Positions 21,966 to 32,769 of a stretch of 64,000 nucleotides of DNA are shown here, piece after piece. How positions within the stretch are numbered: the stretch's first letter is position 1; each line of letters opens with the position of its first letter. The translations under genes and the position numbers were made by a program. Under the pieces are notes generated by a model. That model saw nothing but the letters and a program-made list of their open reading frames with translations, was not told the origin of the DNA and ran no database searches. Source of the DNA: Ipomoea triloba (Eukaryota > Streptophyta > Magnoliopsida > Solanales > Convolvulaceae); assembly GCF_003576645.1 (NCBI RefSeq), contig NC_044920.1:3593941-3657940 (forward strand), in the 5' to 3' direction.

Positions 21966-23374
21966 ATGTCACAACAGTGTTTTTCTAGTTCTAATAGCGA
22001 TAGTGACAGTGATGATGACGATTATGCAGCCATGCTTATGATTATTGCTGCATGTGTATTGATGGATGATGTAGAGAGGACTCCATGTAGAACCTCAATC
22101 CTTTCAAGTAAGGATTATATAACTGAAGTGTTGAATGGAAATAGTGCTAGGTGTTATGAATCCTTTAGGATGGTGCCACGTGTGTTCAAAAGTCTATGTG
22201 AGACATTGAAGGGATTGGAAATGTTAAAAGATACGAGACATGTTCAAGTGGAGGAACAATTAGCAATGGGTCTCCTAGTTCTCACGCATAGATTAACACA
22301 TCGTGTAATTTCTGAGCGGTTTCAACATTCTACTAGAACTGTACATAAGTGTGCGAAGCGTGTGGTACGTGCACTTGTACGGTTGGGACGTGAAATAATA
22401 AAGCCAATTAATAGAGGACCAGTGCAACCAGAAATATTGGGAAATCCAAAATGGTATCCATATTTTGAGGTATGATTAGTAGTTGTACAAAATTATAATA
22501 AAATTAGCAGTTATTTATGTAAATTATGTAATAATATTACATTCTTTGTGATAGAAATGTCTAGGTGCTATAGATGGAACGCATGTGGCAGCTTGGGCAC
22601 CTGCATCAAGGCAAACTACATTTCGAGGTAGAAAAGGAGGAATGGTGACTCAAAATGTCATGGCGGTTTGCTCACATGACATGATGTTTACATTCGTATA
22701 TGCGGGTTGGGAAGGAAGTGCAAATGATTCTCGCATATTCTTAGATGCACTTTCAAAGCCTGAAAGTGGGTTTCCCATGCCACCTGAAGGTGAGAGCATT
22801 CGATTAAACTTAATTTATTAACTTAGCGCATTCATTAATTTAGCGTATTTAAATTTAATTTAAATCGATAAGTTAGTACGTCTTTAAGTATAGTCTATTT
22901 CTTGAATTAATAGGTTATTACTACGTTGTTGATGGTGGTTACCCAAATGTACCTGGTTTTTTGGCACCATACCGCGGGGAGGCCTATCACTTGAATGAGT
23001 TTCGTGGCCAAGGACGAATCCAAAACAAGCAAGCTCTATTTAATTATCGACACTCATCATTGCGGAATGTGATTGAGAGATGTTTTGGACTTTTAAAGGC
23101 GAGATTTCCAATTCTAAAGTCCATTAATGCTTACCCATTGGTTAGACAAAGCCAAATCCCTATCGCATGTTGTGCATTACACAATTTCATACGGGTGAAC
23201 GATATGGATGATCAATTAGCTAGCATGTACATGCAAGATATGATTTTGGATGATGATGGTGGAAGCACTAGTGGAGTTGGAAATGATACCACACAATTAA
23301 ATATGAGTCAACAACAAATGCTACAAGTACGTGAAGACATTGCAAATGCAATATGGGCAAATTATAATAATTGA
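21966..23374 (+). CDS. PIF/Harbinger DDE transposase, intact
   Basis: Three exons, 21966-22469, 22555-22789 and 22914-23374, total 1200 bp, giving 399 residues with GT/AG borders. The N-terminal part has an acidic Ser/Asp tract and a helix-turn-helix-like segment (LTHRVISERFQHSTRTVHKC). The catalytic DDE triad is visible as Asp in GAIDGTH, Asp in VVDGGYP and Glu in NVIERCFGLLKARF. CALHNFIR near the C-terminus is also typical. It cuts and inserts the element together with ORF1. All motifs are kept with no stop or frameshift, so it may still supply activity in trans, for instance to the Tourist-like MITEs at 13769-14304 and 16736-17034, although their terminal sequences differ somewhat. Confidence 0.88.
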
Positions 23375-23690
23375 TGATGTACTCAGTTTTATTTGTAATG
23401 TTTTGGTAATGTTTTGCTACAAGTACGTGAAGACATTTGTAATGTTTTGTAATAACATTTTGTAATGAAATAACTTAATCTTAATTAATTGCTAGTCATT
23501 TTATTTATTTTAATTTCTGTGTGTGTATATATAGAGTACATAATTAACTAAGTGGAAAATGATTTTCGAAAAACAGTACTGGTAAACAAGTTTTCAAAAC
23601 TGAAAAATTGAAAACAGAGAATGAAAAACAGAGAATGAAAACAGAAAACAAAAAACAGAAAACAATTTTCTGTTGGTAAACAGGCCCCAA

Positions 23691-23850
23691 GGTTTTCAAT
23701 TTCTTGTTATCAGTTTAGGCAGAGGAGGAATTTCATCTTTGCTACAGATTTGTCAAATCGGCGCCGCCCAATTGCCAGGAATGGTTATTCCGGCACCATG
23801 CCTGCTCAGGAGAACGGATGTTTATTCGAAAAAAAAAATGAAAATTGCCA
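23691..23850 (+). pseudogene. Second probable ARM-repeat gene piece in the Pack-MULE
   Basis: Contains RGGISSLLQICQIGA, which resembles the ARM-repeat proteins' stretch GGISSLLEICQAGTP. The following residues only partly fit, and an alternative frame fits slightly better after about 23770, which suggests a small frameshift. It probably comes from the same source gene as 17704-18222, with the Harbinger element lying between the two. Support is moderate because the match is short. Confidence 0.4.
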
Positions 23851-23858
23851 AGTAATCA

Positions 23859-24028
23859 GCCATGTCAGCGCCCTGTCAGCAAACAACCGGAAACAATGGG
23901 TAGAAACTGGCTAGTAGGTAAATTTGGATGGATTTTCGCTGTTTAGGGATGTAATTGCACTTTTTTTTGGTCGGGTGGCCTGATTGCACTTTCGCGTTAC
24001 GTTCAGTGGCCAATTTGACCCTTATTCC
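23859..24028 (-). repeat. Pack-MULE right terminal inverted repeat
   Basis: Reverse complement starts GGAATAAGGGTCAAATTGGC and matches 17480-17649 with about six substitutions. Confidence 0.92.
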
Positions 24029-24270
24029 ATGAAAAGTCATTGGTTCCAATTTTAGTGGAGGCGATATTGACTTTTTTGTGCTTCATAGTTTGAGAAACTC
24101 ACTATGCATAACAATTATATTAAAACCTTTAAATTAAAATTTGACAAATTACTATCAAATATTTGTATTTTATAACAATTATAATTTTCCATCCAAGAAA
24201 AAAATACAATCTATTTTTTGAGTTTGCACACAATTTATTTTAAAGATTACATAATGTATCAAAAAATATA

Positions 24271-25040
24271 GGGAAAATGACACTTTTTTCCCCTATGTTA
24301 TATGCTTATAGCACTTTTTCCCCTCTGTGTTATTAAAGTGACACTTTTCCCCCCTCAATTATTTTAAAAGTGGTAGTTTTCTCCATTGTAATGTTAAATT
24401 GACATTTTTGTTCTTAAAATAACTATTTCATTTATTTTTATTATCCAATCAATTGTTACTAATATGTATGGAAGATCACGGTTCGATACGAACCTAATCG
24501 AACACTGTAGCAATTGAACTTAAATAGTATAGATGGTTACGGTTACGATTCAGAACCGAAAAAATAAAATAAAAAATTGTTAAATTTATACTATTTTTAA
24601 ATAAGAAATAAAATTATAAAAATAAATACGTAGTAAATAAATACATAAGTTTTGATTGGCGGTTTAAAATCGAAATTGGAACCGAACCGTACCGATTTAT
24701 CAAAATAAGTGTTTGATTATTTTCACTATATATGACTGTGGTTAAGTTCCGGTTTACGGTTCAACAATTATTTAATTTTAAATTTTTCGGTTTTGAATCG
24801 TAACCAGAACCGTCCATACTATTTCGATATGATTGCTACAGTGTTTGGTTAGGTTCGAACCGAATCGTGATCATCCATACATATACGTAATAATTTGTTG
24901 GAGAAGAAAAATAAATGAAATAATTATTTTTAAGGGTAACAATGATAATTTAACATTTCTGAGGGAAAAGTGCCACTTTAATAACACAGGGGGAAAAGTG
25001 CTATATGCACATAACATAGGGAAAAAACTGTCATTTTCCC
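24271..25040. mobile_element. Non-autonomous MULE-type foldback element, 770 bp
   Basis: Perfect 9-bp duplication AAAAATATA (24262-24270 and 25041-25049). The arms of about 90 bp start GGGAAAATGACACTTTTTTC and GGGAAAATGACAGTTTTTTC. They contain ACTTTTCCCCCTGTGTTATT-like words on both sides in inverted orientation. No coding. A second foldback element is nested within. Confidence 0.85.
24465..24889. mobile_element. Nested GGTTCGA foldback element
   Basis: Arms TATGTATGGAAGATCACGGT and the reverse complement of CGTGATCATCCATACATAT are inverted. The inside contains paired GAACCG/CGGTTC words and no coding. The exact ends and the target duplication could not be fixed because the border is itself palindromic. 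Confidence 0.55.
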
Positions 25041-25454
25041 AAAAATATATTTTATAGAACTTTGCCTTCCAAAAAAAATATACTTTATACAACTAAAACT
25101 TTAAATAAACTATTAAAAAATACCAGTTTACATATATAAAAGCATGTTCCAATATTATATCAACTAATTAATATTTAAATCAAGATAATTGAATTATTTT
25201 AGAGTTAGATACTATAATTAGTAGGTATAACTAGTAAATTACACTGCAATATACGAATAATTTTTTTTATTATATATTTAGATAATAAACTTAAAGATGA
25301 AAGTATAAACATTTATAATATTTAAAAGTGTACATTTATTTGATTATAATATTAGTACAAAAGTATCACTTAATTAATTTAATAATATATATCTCGTTTG
25401 TTTGCAATTATTTTGGAAAAATCCATATGCAATATAATTTATGAAATTATATTA

Positions 25455-25936
25455 TCTAAAAACATAATAAGTGTGAATGAAGGTTATACCCTTTATTTAT
25501 GTCCGTTTTTTCCGTTAAGTTTTTTTTTATACATTATGTTATAAAAATTGTACTATATAATATTTTGGACAAATATATCCCTACTGTTATAACTTCCGTT
25601 ATCTTTTAATTTCCATTATTGTTACTATGCACATGCATCCACCATATATTTTCTTATATTCTTCAATAATAATAATAATATGTACACATTATATATACTA
25701 CATAGTAATAGAGTCAATAATATTAAAAAATATATATATATGTACACATGATATATTGGAGTTATATATTAGTTACTTTTTAAAATATAAAGATCAAATT
25801 TATACAAATGTTTATTATTGTTATTTACTACTCCGTATAATTTAAACATCTAAAACTTAAATAAATTTAAAATTTTAATATAAAGTATTAATATTGGTCA
25901 CTTATTTTTTGCGCATTGCGCATAAAAAAATACTAG
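25455..25936 (+). mobile_element. Non-autonomous Helitron-like element
   Basis: The 5' end TCTAAAAACATAATAAGT follows an A. The 3' end carries the short palindrome TGCGCATTGCGCA followed by AAAAAAATACTAG and then T, fitting the Helitron layout (5' TC, hairpin, CTRR 3' end, insertion between A and T). A second copy with the same 5' end and a similar hairpin is at 49028-49478. No RepHel coding. Confidence 0.65.
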
Positions 25937-26331
25937 TTACTAATTACTAAAATAAATGCAGGAAAAAGGAAAAATCCGGTTGGAATCAAACAGAGAAAGA
26001 CCATTATATTATACATAGTACCACCAATTATATATTGCGTGATGACATCTCAATTACCATTTCAAATGAGTAGTAATAATAATTATTATAGAATACATAG
26101 GACCAACATAGTACCAGCCTACCAGGTATTACTAACATGCGGCACCATGTACTAAAAACTAAAAAAAGATCCATAAAAAAGATAGGCGATGTTAATTCCA
26201 TAGTTTGCACGGAAGCTTGTGAAACTGTACATCAATGGAAGACCCCACTTCTCATCATACTTTCAGACCAAACCTAACTACCTTCATTGCAGAATGACTC
26301 TCACTCTCACTCCGAAAACCCTAGATTTTCA
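25937..26331 (+). promoter_or_regulatory. Upstream region and 5' UTR of the GT14 gene
   Basis: No other gene is present between the Helitron and the start codon at 26332. An upstream out-of-frame ATG at 26294 opens a short frame that ends within the N-terminal coding region, so it could lower translation. No clear TATA box was identified. Confidence 0.35.
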
Positions 26332-29300
26332 ATGTCTCCCATCTTCAAGCAAATCCTCATCTTAGCTTTCCTCCCCAGCTCCCTGCTCTACCTCTTGTTC
26401 CTCCTCCCTCCCCGCCCCCACCACGCCCACCTCCGTCTCCCGCCCGCCGCCCCTCTGCTCCACCCCTCCCCGCCGCCTCCCAGAATCGCCTACTTCGTCT
26501 CCGGCACCGTCAATGACGGCCCCAGGATCTTCAGGCTGCTCCAGGCCGCCTATCACCCCAGGAACTACTACTTGCTCCACCTTGATCTGGCGGCGCCCGG
26601 GGCACAGAGGGAGGAGCTCGCGCGGATGGTGGATTCCGTGGAGGTGTTCGTCGCCGCCGACAATGTTAAGGTTGTTGGGAAGGCGGATGCGGTGAATGGC
26701 GAGGGGTCGTCGCCTCTGGCTCTCGTGCTCCATGGCGCTGCTGTTCTGTTGCGGTGGAGAGATGATTGGGATTGGTTTGTTAACCTGGATGCCTCGGATT
26801 ATCCCCTCATTCCCCAAGATGGTATATTTTATTCGCGTCCATTTCATTTCTAGAGTCACATTAGGTCAATCATCTGCTGCAAATTGGATCTTTTCCTGTT
26901 GATATGATCATTTCAGGGGAAATTTCCATCAATTATTAGGCTTATTGCACTGAATTTTGAGTATGCTCTCATATGAATGCATCTTATTGATGCTGGATAT
27001 ATTGGGGGAGGGGGTATTGTGTTGAATGCAATCAGTAGGCTTATTGCAGTGAATTTTGAGTATGCTTATATGAATGCTGACTTTTGTAGCTGGGGGAATG
27101 CAATTATTAGGCTTTTTAAAAAAAGTTTTTGGGTGATGAGGAAACTGCACGCCACTACCCAAGGGCTAAATCAACCTAGATTACTCATATCTGACCTGCT
27201 CAAACAAAGTTACCAAGAAGCCAATAGGCCACTCCCGCTGGGAGTCGAACTTGTAACTTTGTGGCTACCAAGGCAGGTTGGGGTTGCCCTTTATTGCATT
27301 GAATTTTCAGTATGGTTATATGAATGCTGACTTTTTTAGCTCATATGAATGCAACTTATTGATGTTGGATATAGCGGTGGGGGTATTGTTTTTCCTTTTC
27401 TTGGAGCATAGTTTTGTTTAGTATTGTACTTGTGTTTTGGTAAAATATTATGTTAGGGGCATCTTTGTGTATTCAGTTTATTAGGCTCACATTGATGCAT
27501 GTTATTGCTCCCTGAGATTGGTGGAGTCCTTAAATTTGAATGGAAATGTGTCAACATGGAAAATTGAAGGTGTTAGAAGTTTATTCAATTACTTGTGTTT
27601 TCACTACTTTGTTCAATGTATCTCCGTAGGGATGGAACCTCATTTCTGAAACATCATTGGTGTTCAGTTCTGAAGCATCGATTGAATCCCATAACATTTA
27701 TTTTTCTTTGAGAGTGGATTTACGATTTGTGCAAGATCAAAGCTGATAAACCATGCTTGTAGAGTACTTCTTTCCTTGTTGGTGGGGTGGGAGTCGGGAT
27801 GAGGGCTTTGATCAGTGACCTTGTGGTTATTCTTTAGTGCTCTGCCTTTTTGCAAAGACACAATTGTGAATTGTCATTGTGGCTATTCATTTGATTTATA
27901 TCTTCTCCCACTCAAGAATTCCAGATAGTTTCATCAATTCAGTTACACTCTTTCTCATATTCCATCCAAAACTAAGTGAAGTTTGGTCCTCCTGAATTGT
28001 CAAATTCAAGGCTTTATAACAGCTAGAATCTTGACAGGCCTTCTATAAATGAACTCTTTACCTATTGTAAATGTAGAACTGATGCAATAAATTAGTATAT
28101 CGCCCTCCATACCCTGAGCTGTATTGTGAAAATCTTCAATTTACATGATGTTCCTTCAATCTTCCATCCAGCCATCCCTTGTTATAGGCAAGCTTCAATT
28201 TTGATGTGTGGCTCATAATACTTCTTTGCTTTTTTCTTCTTTTTTTTTTTTTAATTTTATTTATTTATTTATTTATTTATTTTTTTACAGATTTTCTCCA
28301 CGTCATGTCTTTTGTTCCAAGGAGCTACAACTTCATGGGGTATAGTATAAACATCAGCTCAACGGAGTAAGAACTCAGTCTTTACCGTGATTGAAATGTG
28401 TTTTTTTCCTGTTAACAAATCTGTTGAATTTGCTAATTATATGCCTTAACTATGTCTCAGTTCAGAAAGCATTGTGGATATTATTGTCGATCCTCGCCTC
28501 TACCTTTTTACAAAGGGGAAAATGTTTATGGGCAACAAAAAGCGCGCAATGCCAGATGCTTTTAAAATTTTTATGGGTAAGTTTCATGCCATTTTTATCC
28601 CAGTTCCTCTTTAAGTATGCAAGAAGACTCTACAAGATATTCTGATTTAAATCAAAGTACATGTTACATCAGAAAGACTGCTGAAGAGACCAAGAGTCAC
28701 CATAGTAGAAAAATATTTTGATTTAAATCAAATTAACGCAGCTAGATTAATTTTTTGCATTAGTTATCACAGATGTATTTGTACTTTTTAGTGACAAAAG
28801 CGGGTAATCTATGATTTTGTCACCTGATTTCTGTTTTGATCATTATTATCCAGAATTAGAGGAATCATAACCTTTTGTCCCAGAAAGTACTTTTATACAG
28901 ACAAAGATATCTGCTAACCATGCAGAGTATAATTTTACGAAGGAAAAGGAATCTTGCCTACTTGTTTGTGAACCTTCAACATTTTTTTTTTCTGATCTTA
29001 GGCAAGAAACTATTTCGAGTTATTGCTATTCTAGTATTCTGCTAACCATGCCAGCTTGGAGCTGGATGCTTATCTAGTTCTTTGTGAGTTGTTAGCCACA
29101 TGCCAATTTAAAATATGTCTGATTGAATCTTGCTTCGTGAAATATCAGGTTCTCCGAATGTCATTCTCAGCCGAAAGTTTGTTGAATACGCAATCCAAGG
29201 ATGGGAAAATTTGCCAAGAACGCTCCTCTTATACTTCTCAAACACTAGGTCTCCTCATAAAGGCTATTTTCAAACCCTTGCTTGCAATTCGGAATTTTCT

Positions 29301-29663
29301 AGTACGATCATCAACTCAAGCATGCGCTGTACTGGTCGCGACCAAACCTATGAAATAGACCATTCATACTCCATAGTTTTAGATTTTAACGCAATACATG
29401 GAGCGGCTGCTTTCATTGAAAACGTTTCTGGGGACGCTCAGCTATTAGACTTGATTGATTCGCAAATACTTCAACGTGGCCGGGGGTCCGTCACACCTGG
29501 AGGGTGGTGCGTAGGTTGGTCAGATTGGGGCGGCGATCCCTGCCTTCAGTGGGGCGATCCTCTTGTTCTCAGACCTGGGCCCGCCGCAGAAAGATTCGAG
29601 AAACTTCTCTTGAATCAAATCAGGAATACAACGGCCAGGTCAGATAGATGTGGTCTTGTTTGA
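26332..29663 (+). CDS. GT14 family glycosyltransferase (GlcAT14/UNE7-like, Branch domain)
   Basis: Likely Golgi beta-glucuronosyltransferase-like enzyme of the Core-2/I-branching (GT14) family, whose Arabidopsis members glucuronidate arabinogalactan proteins. Four exons, 26332-26821, 28291-28366, 28461-28576 and 29149-29663, total 1197 bp for 398 residues, the family's usual size; phases 1, 2 and 1 are consistent at each junction. The start at 26332 gives a short cytosolic tail and a single membrane segment (about residues 7-25), then a Pro-rich stem, as in a type II Golgi protein. Domain landmarks: RIAYFVSGT (from residue 51), YHPRNYYLLHLDL, WFVNLDASDYPL, GWENLPRTLLLYF, GYFQTLACN, TPGGWCVGW and VLRPGPAAERFEKLL. 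The stretch equivalent to the conserved WDxPPKxxPH is replaced by an unrelated-looking segment, so it belongs to a divergent clade or has altered specificity. Exon 1 is GC-rich; the rest is not. Confidence 0.88.
26936..27400 (+). repeat. Direct repeats within intron 1 of the GT14 gene
   Basis: The phrase TTATTGCACTGAATTTTGAG followed by TATGCT and ATATGAATGC occurs near 26940, 27040 and 27290. CTTATTGATGCTGGATATA followed by a G-rich run and GTATTGT occurs near 26985 and 27357. The intron grew by local duplication and contains a SINE-like insertion between copies. Confidence 0.65.
27115..27285 (-). mobile_element. tRNA-derived SINE-like sequence
   Basis: On the minus strand CTGCCTTGGTAGCCACAAAG is followed by a pol III B-box-like AGTTCGACTCCC, and the element runs to an A/T-rich tail (TTTTTTTAAAAAG on the minus strand). 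The spacing of A-box-like and B-box motifs fits a tRNA-related SINE. The family was not identified and the ends are approximate. Confidence 0.45.
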
Positions 29664-30083
29664 ATCTTTGATCTCCAATTGCCCCCTTCTCTTCTTCCAT
29701 TTTCTTTTTAGTTATCCATTGGGTTATCAGAGGATCTTATCATCTTGTGAAATGTGAATAACACACAAGTAGCATGAAAATTACCATGGGAATTGTAGAT
29801 AAGTTATAGCATAGTAGTAGTACATTTTAACAGTTGCATATCTGTTCCACCAAACTGAACAGTGGGATTCTTAATTATTGATTGTTCTGCTGCACTTTTC
29901 AGTATGCATTGAGTTGAAAAAGAGGAGACTAGATTATACTGATATTTAACTTTGTATGTCCATGGAAATAGTCTTTAGTAGCTTTGTTAGCTTTAGAGCA
30001 TGAGAAGCTTATCAATTTACTTGGTGTGAACTCAATGTAGATCTTTAATCTGTAATGCAAGGTTTAGAAATGTGGTTCTTGAA
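29664..30083 (+). other. GT14 gene 3' flank
   Basis: Presumed 3' UTR and downstream sequence. No further gene or repeat recognised. Confidence 0.4.
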
Positions 30084-31130
30084 CTACAACATATACTCCT
30101 TTTGTCTCATAAAATAATCACTCATGATCCCTATAATCTCCAAGCTCATATTGCAAAAGATTTTCTTATCGCCATTTAACATTGCATTTGCTTCAGACAA
30201 ACTAGCATGATGAGATTCTTTCTTCAATTGTTTCTTATCATCTCTCTTCTGCATTCGATGATAAGCCTCAACCAAATGCTTTGGTTTGCGGTACAAGACT
30301 AGTGTCTTTCATATCCACATTGATAGTAAACTTGTTTCTGGCTAGATCTATTTCTCGATGAGCTCATTTGTTCTCAATTATCTCAATCACTTCGCTTCCT
30401 ATCTTGATCTTATATCTAATTGTTGTCAACTCCATTTCTACCACCTTGATGCTAACCACAATCACGACTTCTTCCTCGATCCCTCCCTAAGTTGCTTGAT
30501 TGGGCAACATTATGTGTTTTAGGCATCTATGCAAAACCAATTTGGAGTGCATTATGATTCTTCATCAACAATTGGTTGTACACTTGTACTGTTCATCAGC
30601 GAGAAGTGCAGAAATTAGCTCACGTAACAATTAAATAGAGTCTTTTCAATCAAATCATTCTTTGAAACTTCTTGTTCACATAGTTTAAGTTGCGAGACTA
30701 TTTTGTACACAATTGAATTACAATCAGTTATTGACTTATAATCTTGAAATCTAAGGTTAAGCTAATCAAATTGCGCGTAAGGAAGGACTATTGATGATTG
30801 TTAGTCGAAACGATCCTTCCGGCATGTCCACAAGACTAGAGGGTCTTTTTCAATCTAATACTCAATTTTAAGGTCATGGTTTAAATGGGTGACGTAAGAA
30901 AATAAGAGCTTGCACTTTATGAGCGTTAGTGCTTTAATTTGTGACTCCTCTTCAACGATAGTGTGACTCAACTCTGTGAGCTTGAGATATATCTTGACAT
31001 CCAGAGTCCATGTTAAATAATTGTTTTTGTCAAGATCGAGCTTGGTATATTCATGCTTTGTGATGGAAAACATGATATACAAAATCATCAGTTTATATGC
31101 ATTTTTAACATCATGGTTCATTGAAATCTT
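30084..31130 (-). pseudogene. Degenerate Ty1/copia gag-region remnant
   Basis: Minus strand. From about 31090 downward it reads KLDLDKNNYLTWTLDVKIYL, LSHTIVEEE and LKIEY, matching the start of copia gag (UBN2-type) proteins with K-D-G/K-NYLTW. Further pieces, with many stops, follow down to KPKHLVEAYHRMQKRDDKKQ at about 30290, the part ahead of the zinc knuckle. No knuckle, integrase or reverse transcriptase and no LTRs were seen, so only a decayed fragment remains. Confidence 0.6.
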
Positions 31131-31169
31131 ATACGCATCGAAAACAATGCATGAAAAGAAAGACAACTA

Positions 31170-32192
31170 TTTATTGTATTTAATGTGGGGTATTTTCTTG
31201 GTTGATAAAAAGAAAGATCAATATGAGGTTTAACATTAAAACGTAAGTGGTGTAAGTAGTGTATGAAGACTTGTAGGAGGAAAACATGGATTGCAACACA
31301 ATCGCATAATGTAAAGAGAGACACAAATAATGAGCTAATAAGAAATCTAATATAGTAATAAATAAATAAAAAAAGAAAAAGAAAAACACCACATTTTATT
31401 TTGAAAATCAAAAGCACCGAACTCCGTCATTACGCAATAGAGGACTCAAAAGGTACACACAGGTGGTTCAAAACGCCAACACCTAGAGTCTCTATACAAA
31501 AAAGTAGACTTGGCCAAATCATAGGCCCGAACATTCTCTCCTCTTGCAACATGTTTAATATGAAACTTGCGAAAAAAAAAAGAAAAAAAGAAAAACACCA
31601 CATTTATACATAAACAATGCCATAACTCATTGAAGACAAAATGTGCAAAAGAAAAAGAATGTTGATAATGTGTTGAATTGTTTGCTTTCTTGAACTTATG
31701 CTAATAACATGTTGAATTTTTTGCTTTCTTGAACTTGATCTATCGGTGCAAATCAATCTTGATTGTATGACAAGAGCAATACATAAAGGGTGGGGTGGCA
31801 GGGGAGTGAGAATAGTACTATATTGGAACGTGAACAACACAAATCTAAAAAATTGTCCTTTTTCACTAGATAATGGTCATATACAAAGATATGTTTATAA
31901 CATAAATTATATTAAAAGTACTATTAAATTTTAAAAAGTCGAATTTAAAAATTATAAATAAATTGTTAAATAAGCAAAGAAAAAAGAGATGATTTAACCA
32001 ATAAAATAAATAAAATATGAAAAATGAGGAATACTTAGGTTTTTACTAAGTTGCAAATACAATTCAATTGTAACATACATATTGAGTTGTGAACGGTGCC
32101 AAAGTATAAATTTACAACATATGAAGCTACTTTGACAAATTTTGACTTTGACTTTGAATGTAGTGATTAAAAAAAAAAAAAAGATACGGAGT
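31170..32192. other. Intergenic stretch
   Basis: AT-rich and without a recognised gene. Two short repeats (AAAGAAAAACACCACATTT at about 31377 and 31587; TTTGCTTTCTTGAACTT twice at 31681-31737) are visible. Confidence 0.4.
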
Positions 32193-32197
32193 ATGAG

Positions 32198-32635
32198 TGA
32201 TGGTTTTCCGATCTCCAGACGATCGGCCGGCGAGCCAACACAACTGAAAAACTACAAGATAAGCAGTAAAACGCTAGGTTTTCTCTCTAAAAACTCTTTG
32301 TATTAATCTCCCTCAAATCAGGTGTCCCTTCTCAAATGATTCGTACAACTACTTATACTAGGCTCCTGGACCGTTACACATTAAATCCCCTAGTTAATGC
32401 TACAAATAATGACTCATAAAATGCAATTAATACACGTAATTGAGGATGTTTGAATACATATGTCTGTTAGTCTTCTCAAGCCTTCATCTTCGCGAACTAT
32501 CCCATCAGAACTCCTCCAACGATCGACCATAAGCCTCGATCACTCGGTTGGTCTCATTACCCTGCTGGTCTTCAGACCAAACTCGAGAGTCTCGACCTCT
32601 TAGTCTTCCTTTTCGAGACGCAACCTCGGCTATCA
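32198..32635 (+). mobile_element. Solo LTR, 438 bp, upstream of tRNA-His
   Basis: Starts TGATGGTTTTCC and ends CTCGGCTATCA (TGATGG/CTATCA ends), flanked by a perfect 5-bp duplication ATGAG (32193-32197 and 32636-32640). No internal region or second LTR, so it is a solo LTR or a TRIM remnant. Shared features with 3055-3710 include the TGNTGGTTTT start, CTCTTTGTATTA and a TATA-like ACTTATACTAGG. Confidence 0.75.
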
Positions 32636-32769
32636 ATGAGTATTATATAAGAGTTTGAAAAGTACCAAATATTGAAATATATTTGTCATATAAATATATA
32701 CACGAGGAATATAGAAAATGGTTGACAAGTAACATATGTTATATAGTAAAAGAAACACTAAGCAACAAA

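Larger units (their letters stand above)
18776..23687 (+). mobile_element. PIF/Harbinger transposon, 4912 bp, nested in the Pack-MULE
   Basis: Ends GGGTGTGTTTAC and GTAAACAGGCCC form inverted repeats of the PIF type and are flanked by CAA on both sides (18773-18775 and 23688-23690). Joining the flanks gives a continuous sequence (ATCAAGGTTTTC), consistent with insertion into the Pack-MULE interior. It has the two-gene layout of the superfamily: a Myb/SANT-like ORF1 (20766-21709, frameshifted) and a DDE transposase (21966-23374, intact). About 2 kb of leader precedes ORF1, including a GC-rich minisatellite. One N lies at 20679. Confidence 0.85.
17480..24028. mobile_element. Pack-MULE, 6549 bp, carrying host gene sequence and a nested Harbinger element
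   Basis: Bounded by a perfect 9-bp duplication ATGAAAAGT (17471-17479 and 24029-24037), as for Mutator-like elements. Terminal inverted repeats are about 170 bp with roughly six mismatches by eye, so the insertion is fairly young. There is no MULE transposase inside. It contains an ARM-repeat gene fragment (17704-18222), an intact A20/AN1 zinc-finger ORF (18237-18725), a PIF/Harbinger element (18776-23687) and a second probable ARM-gene piece (23691-23850). Without the nested element it would be about 1.6 kb, typical for a Pack-MULE. Its termini match the small MULE at 9495-10098. Confidence 0.9.

Noticed and set aside
31401..31613. Plus-strand frame with a Lys-rich end
   Set aside because: No domain; adjacent to a short duplicated A-rich phrase; probably chance.
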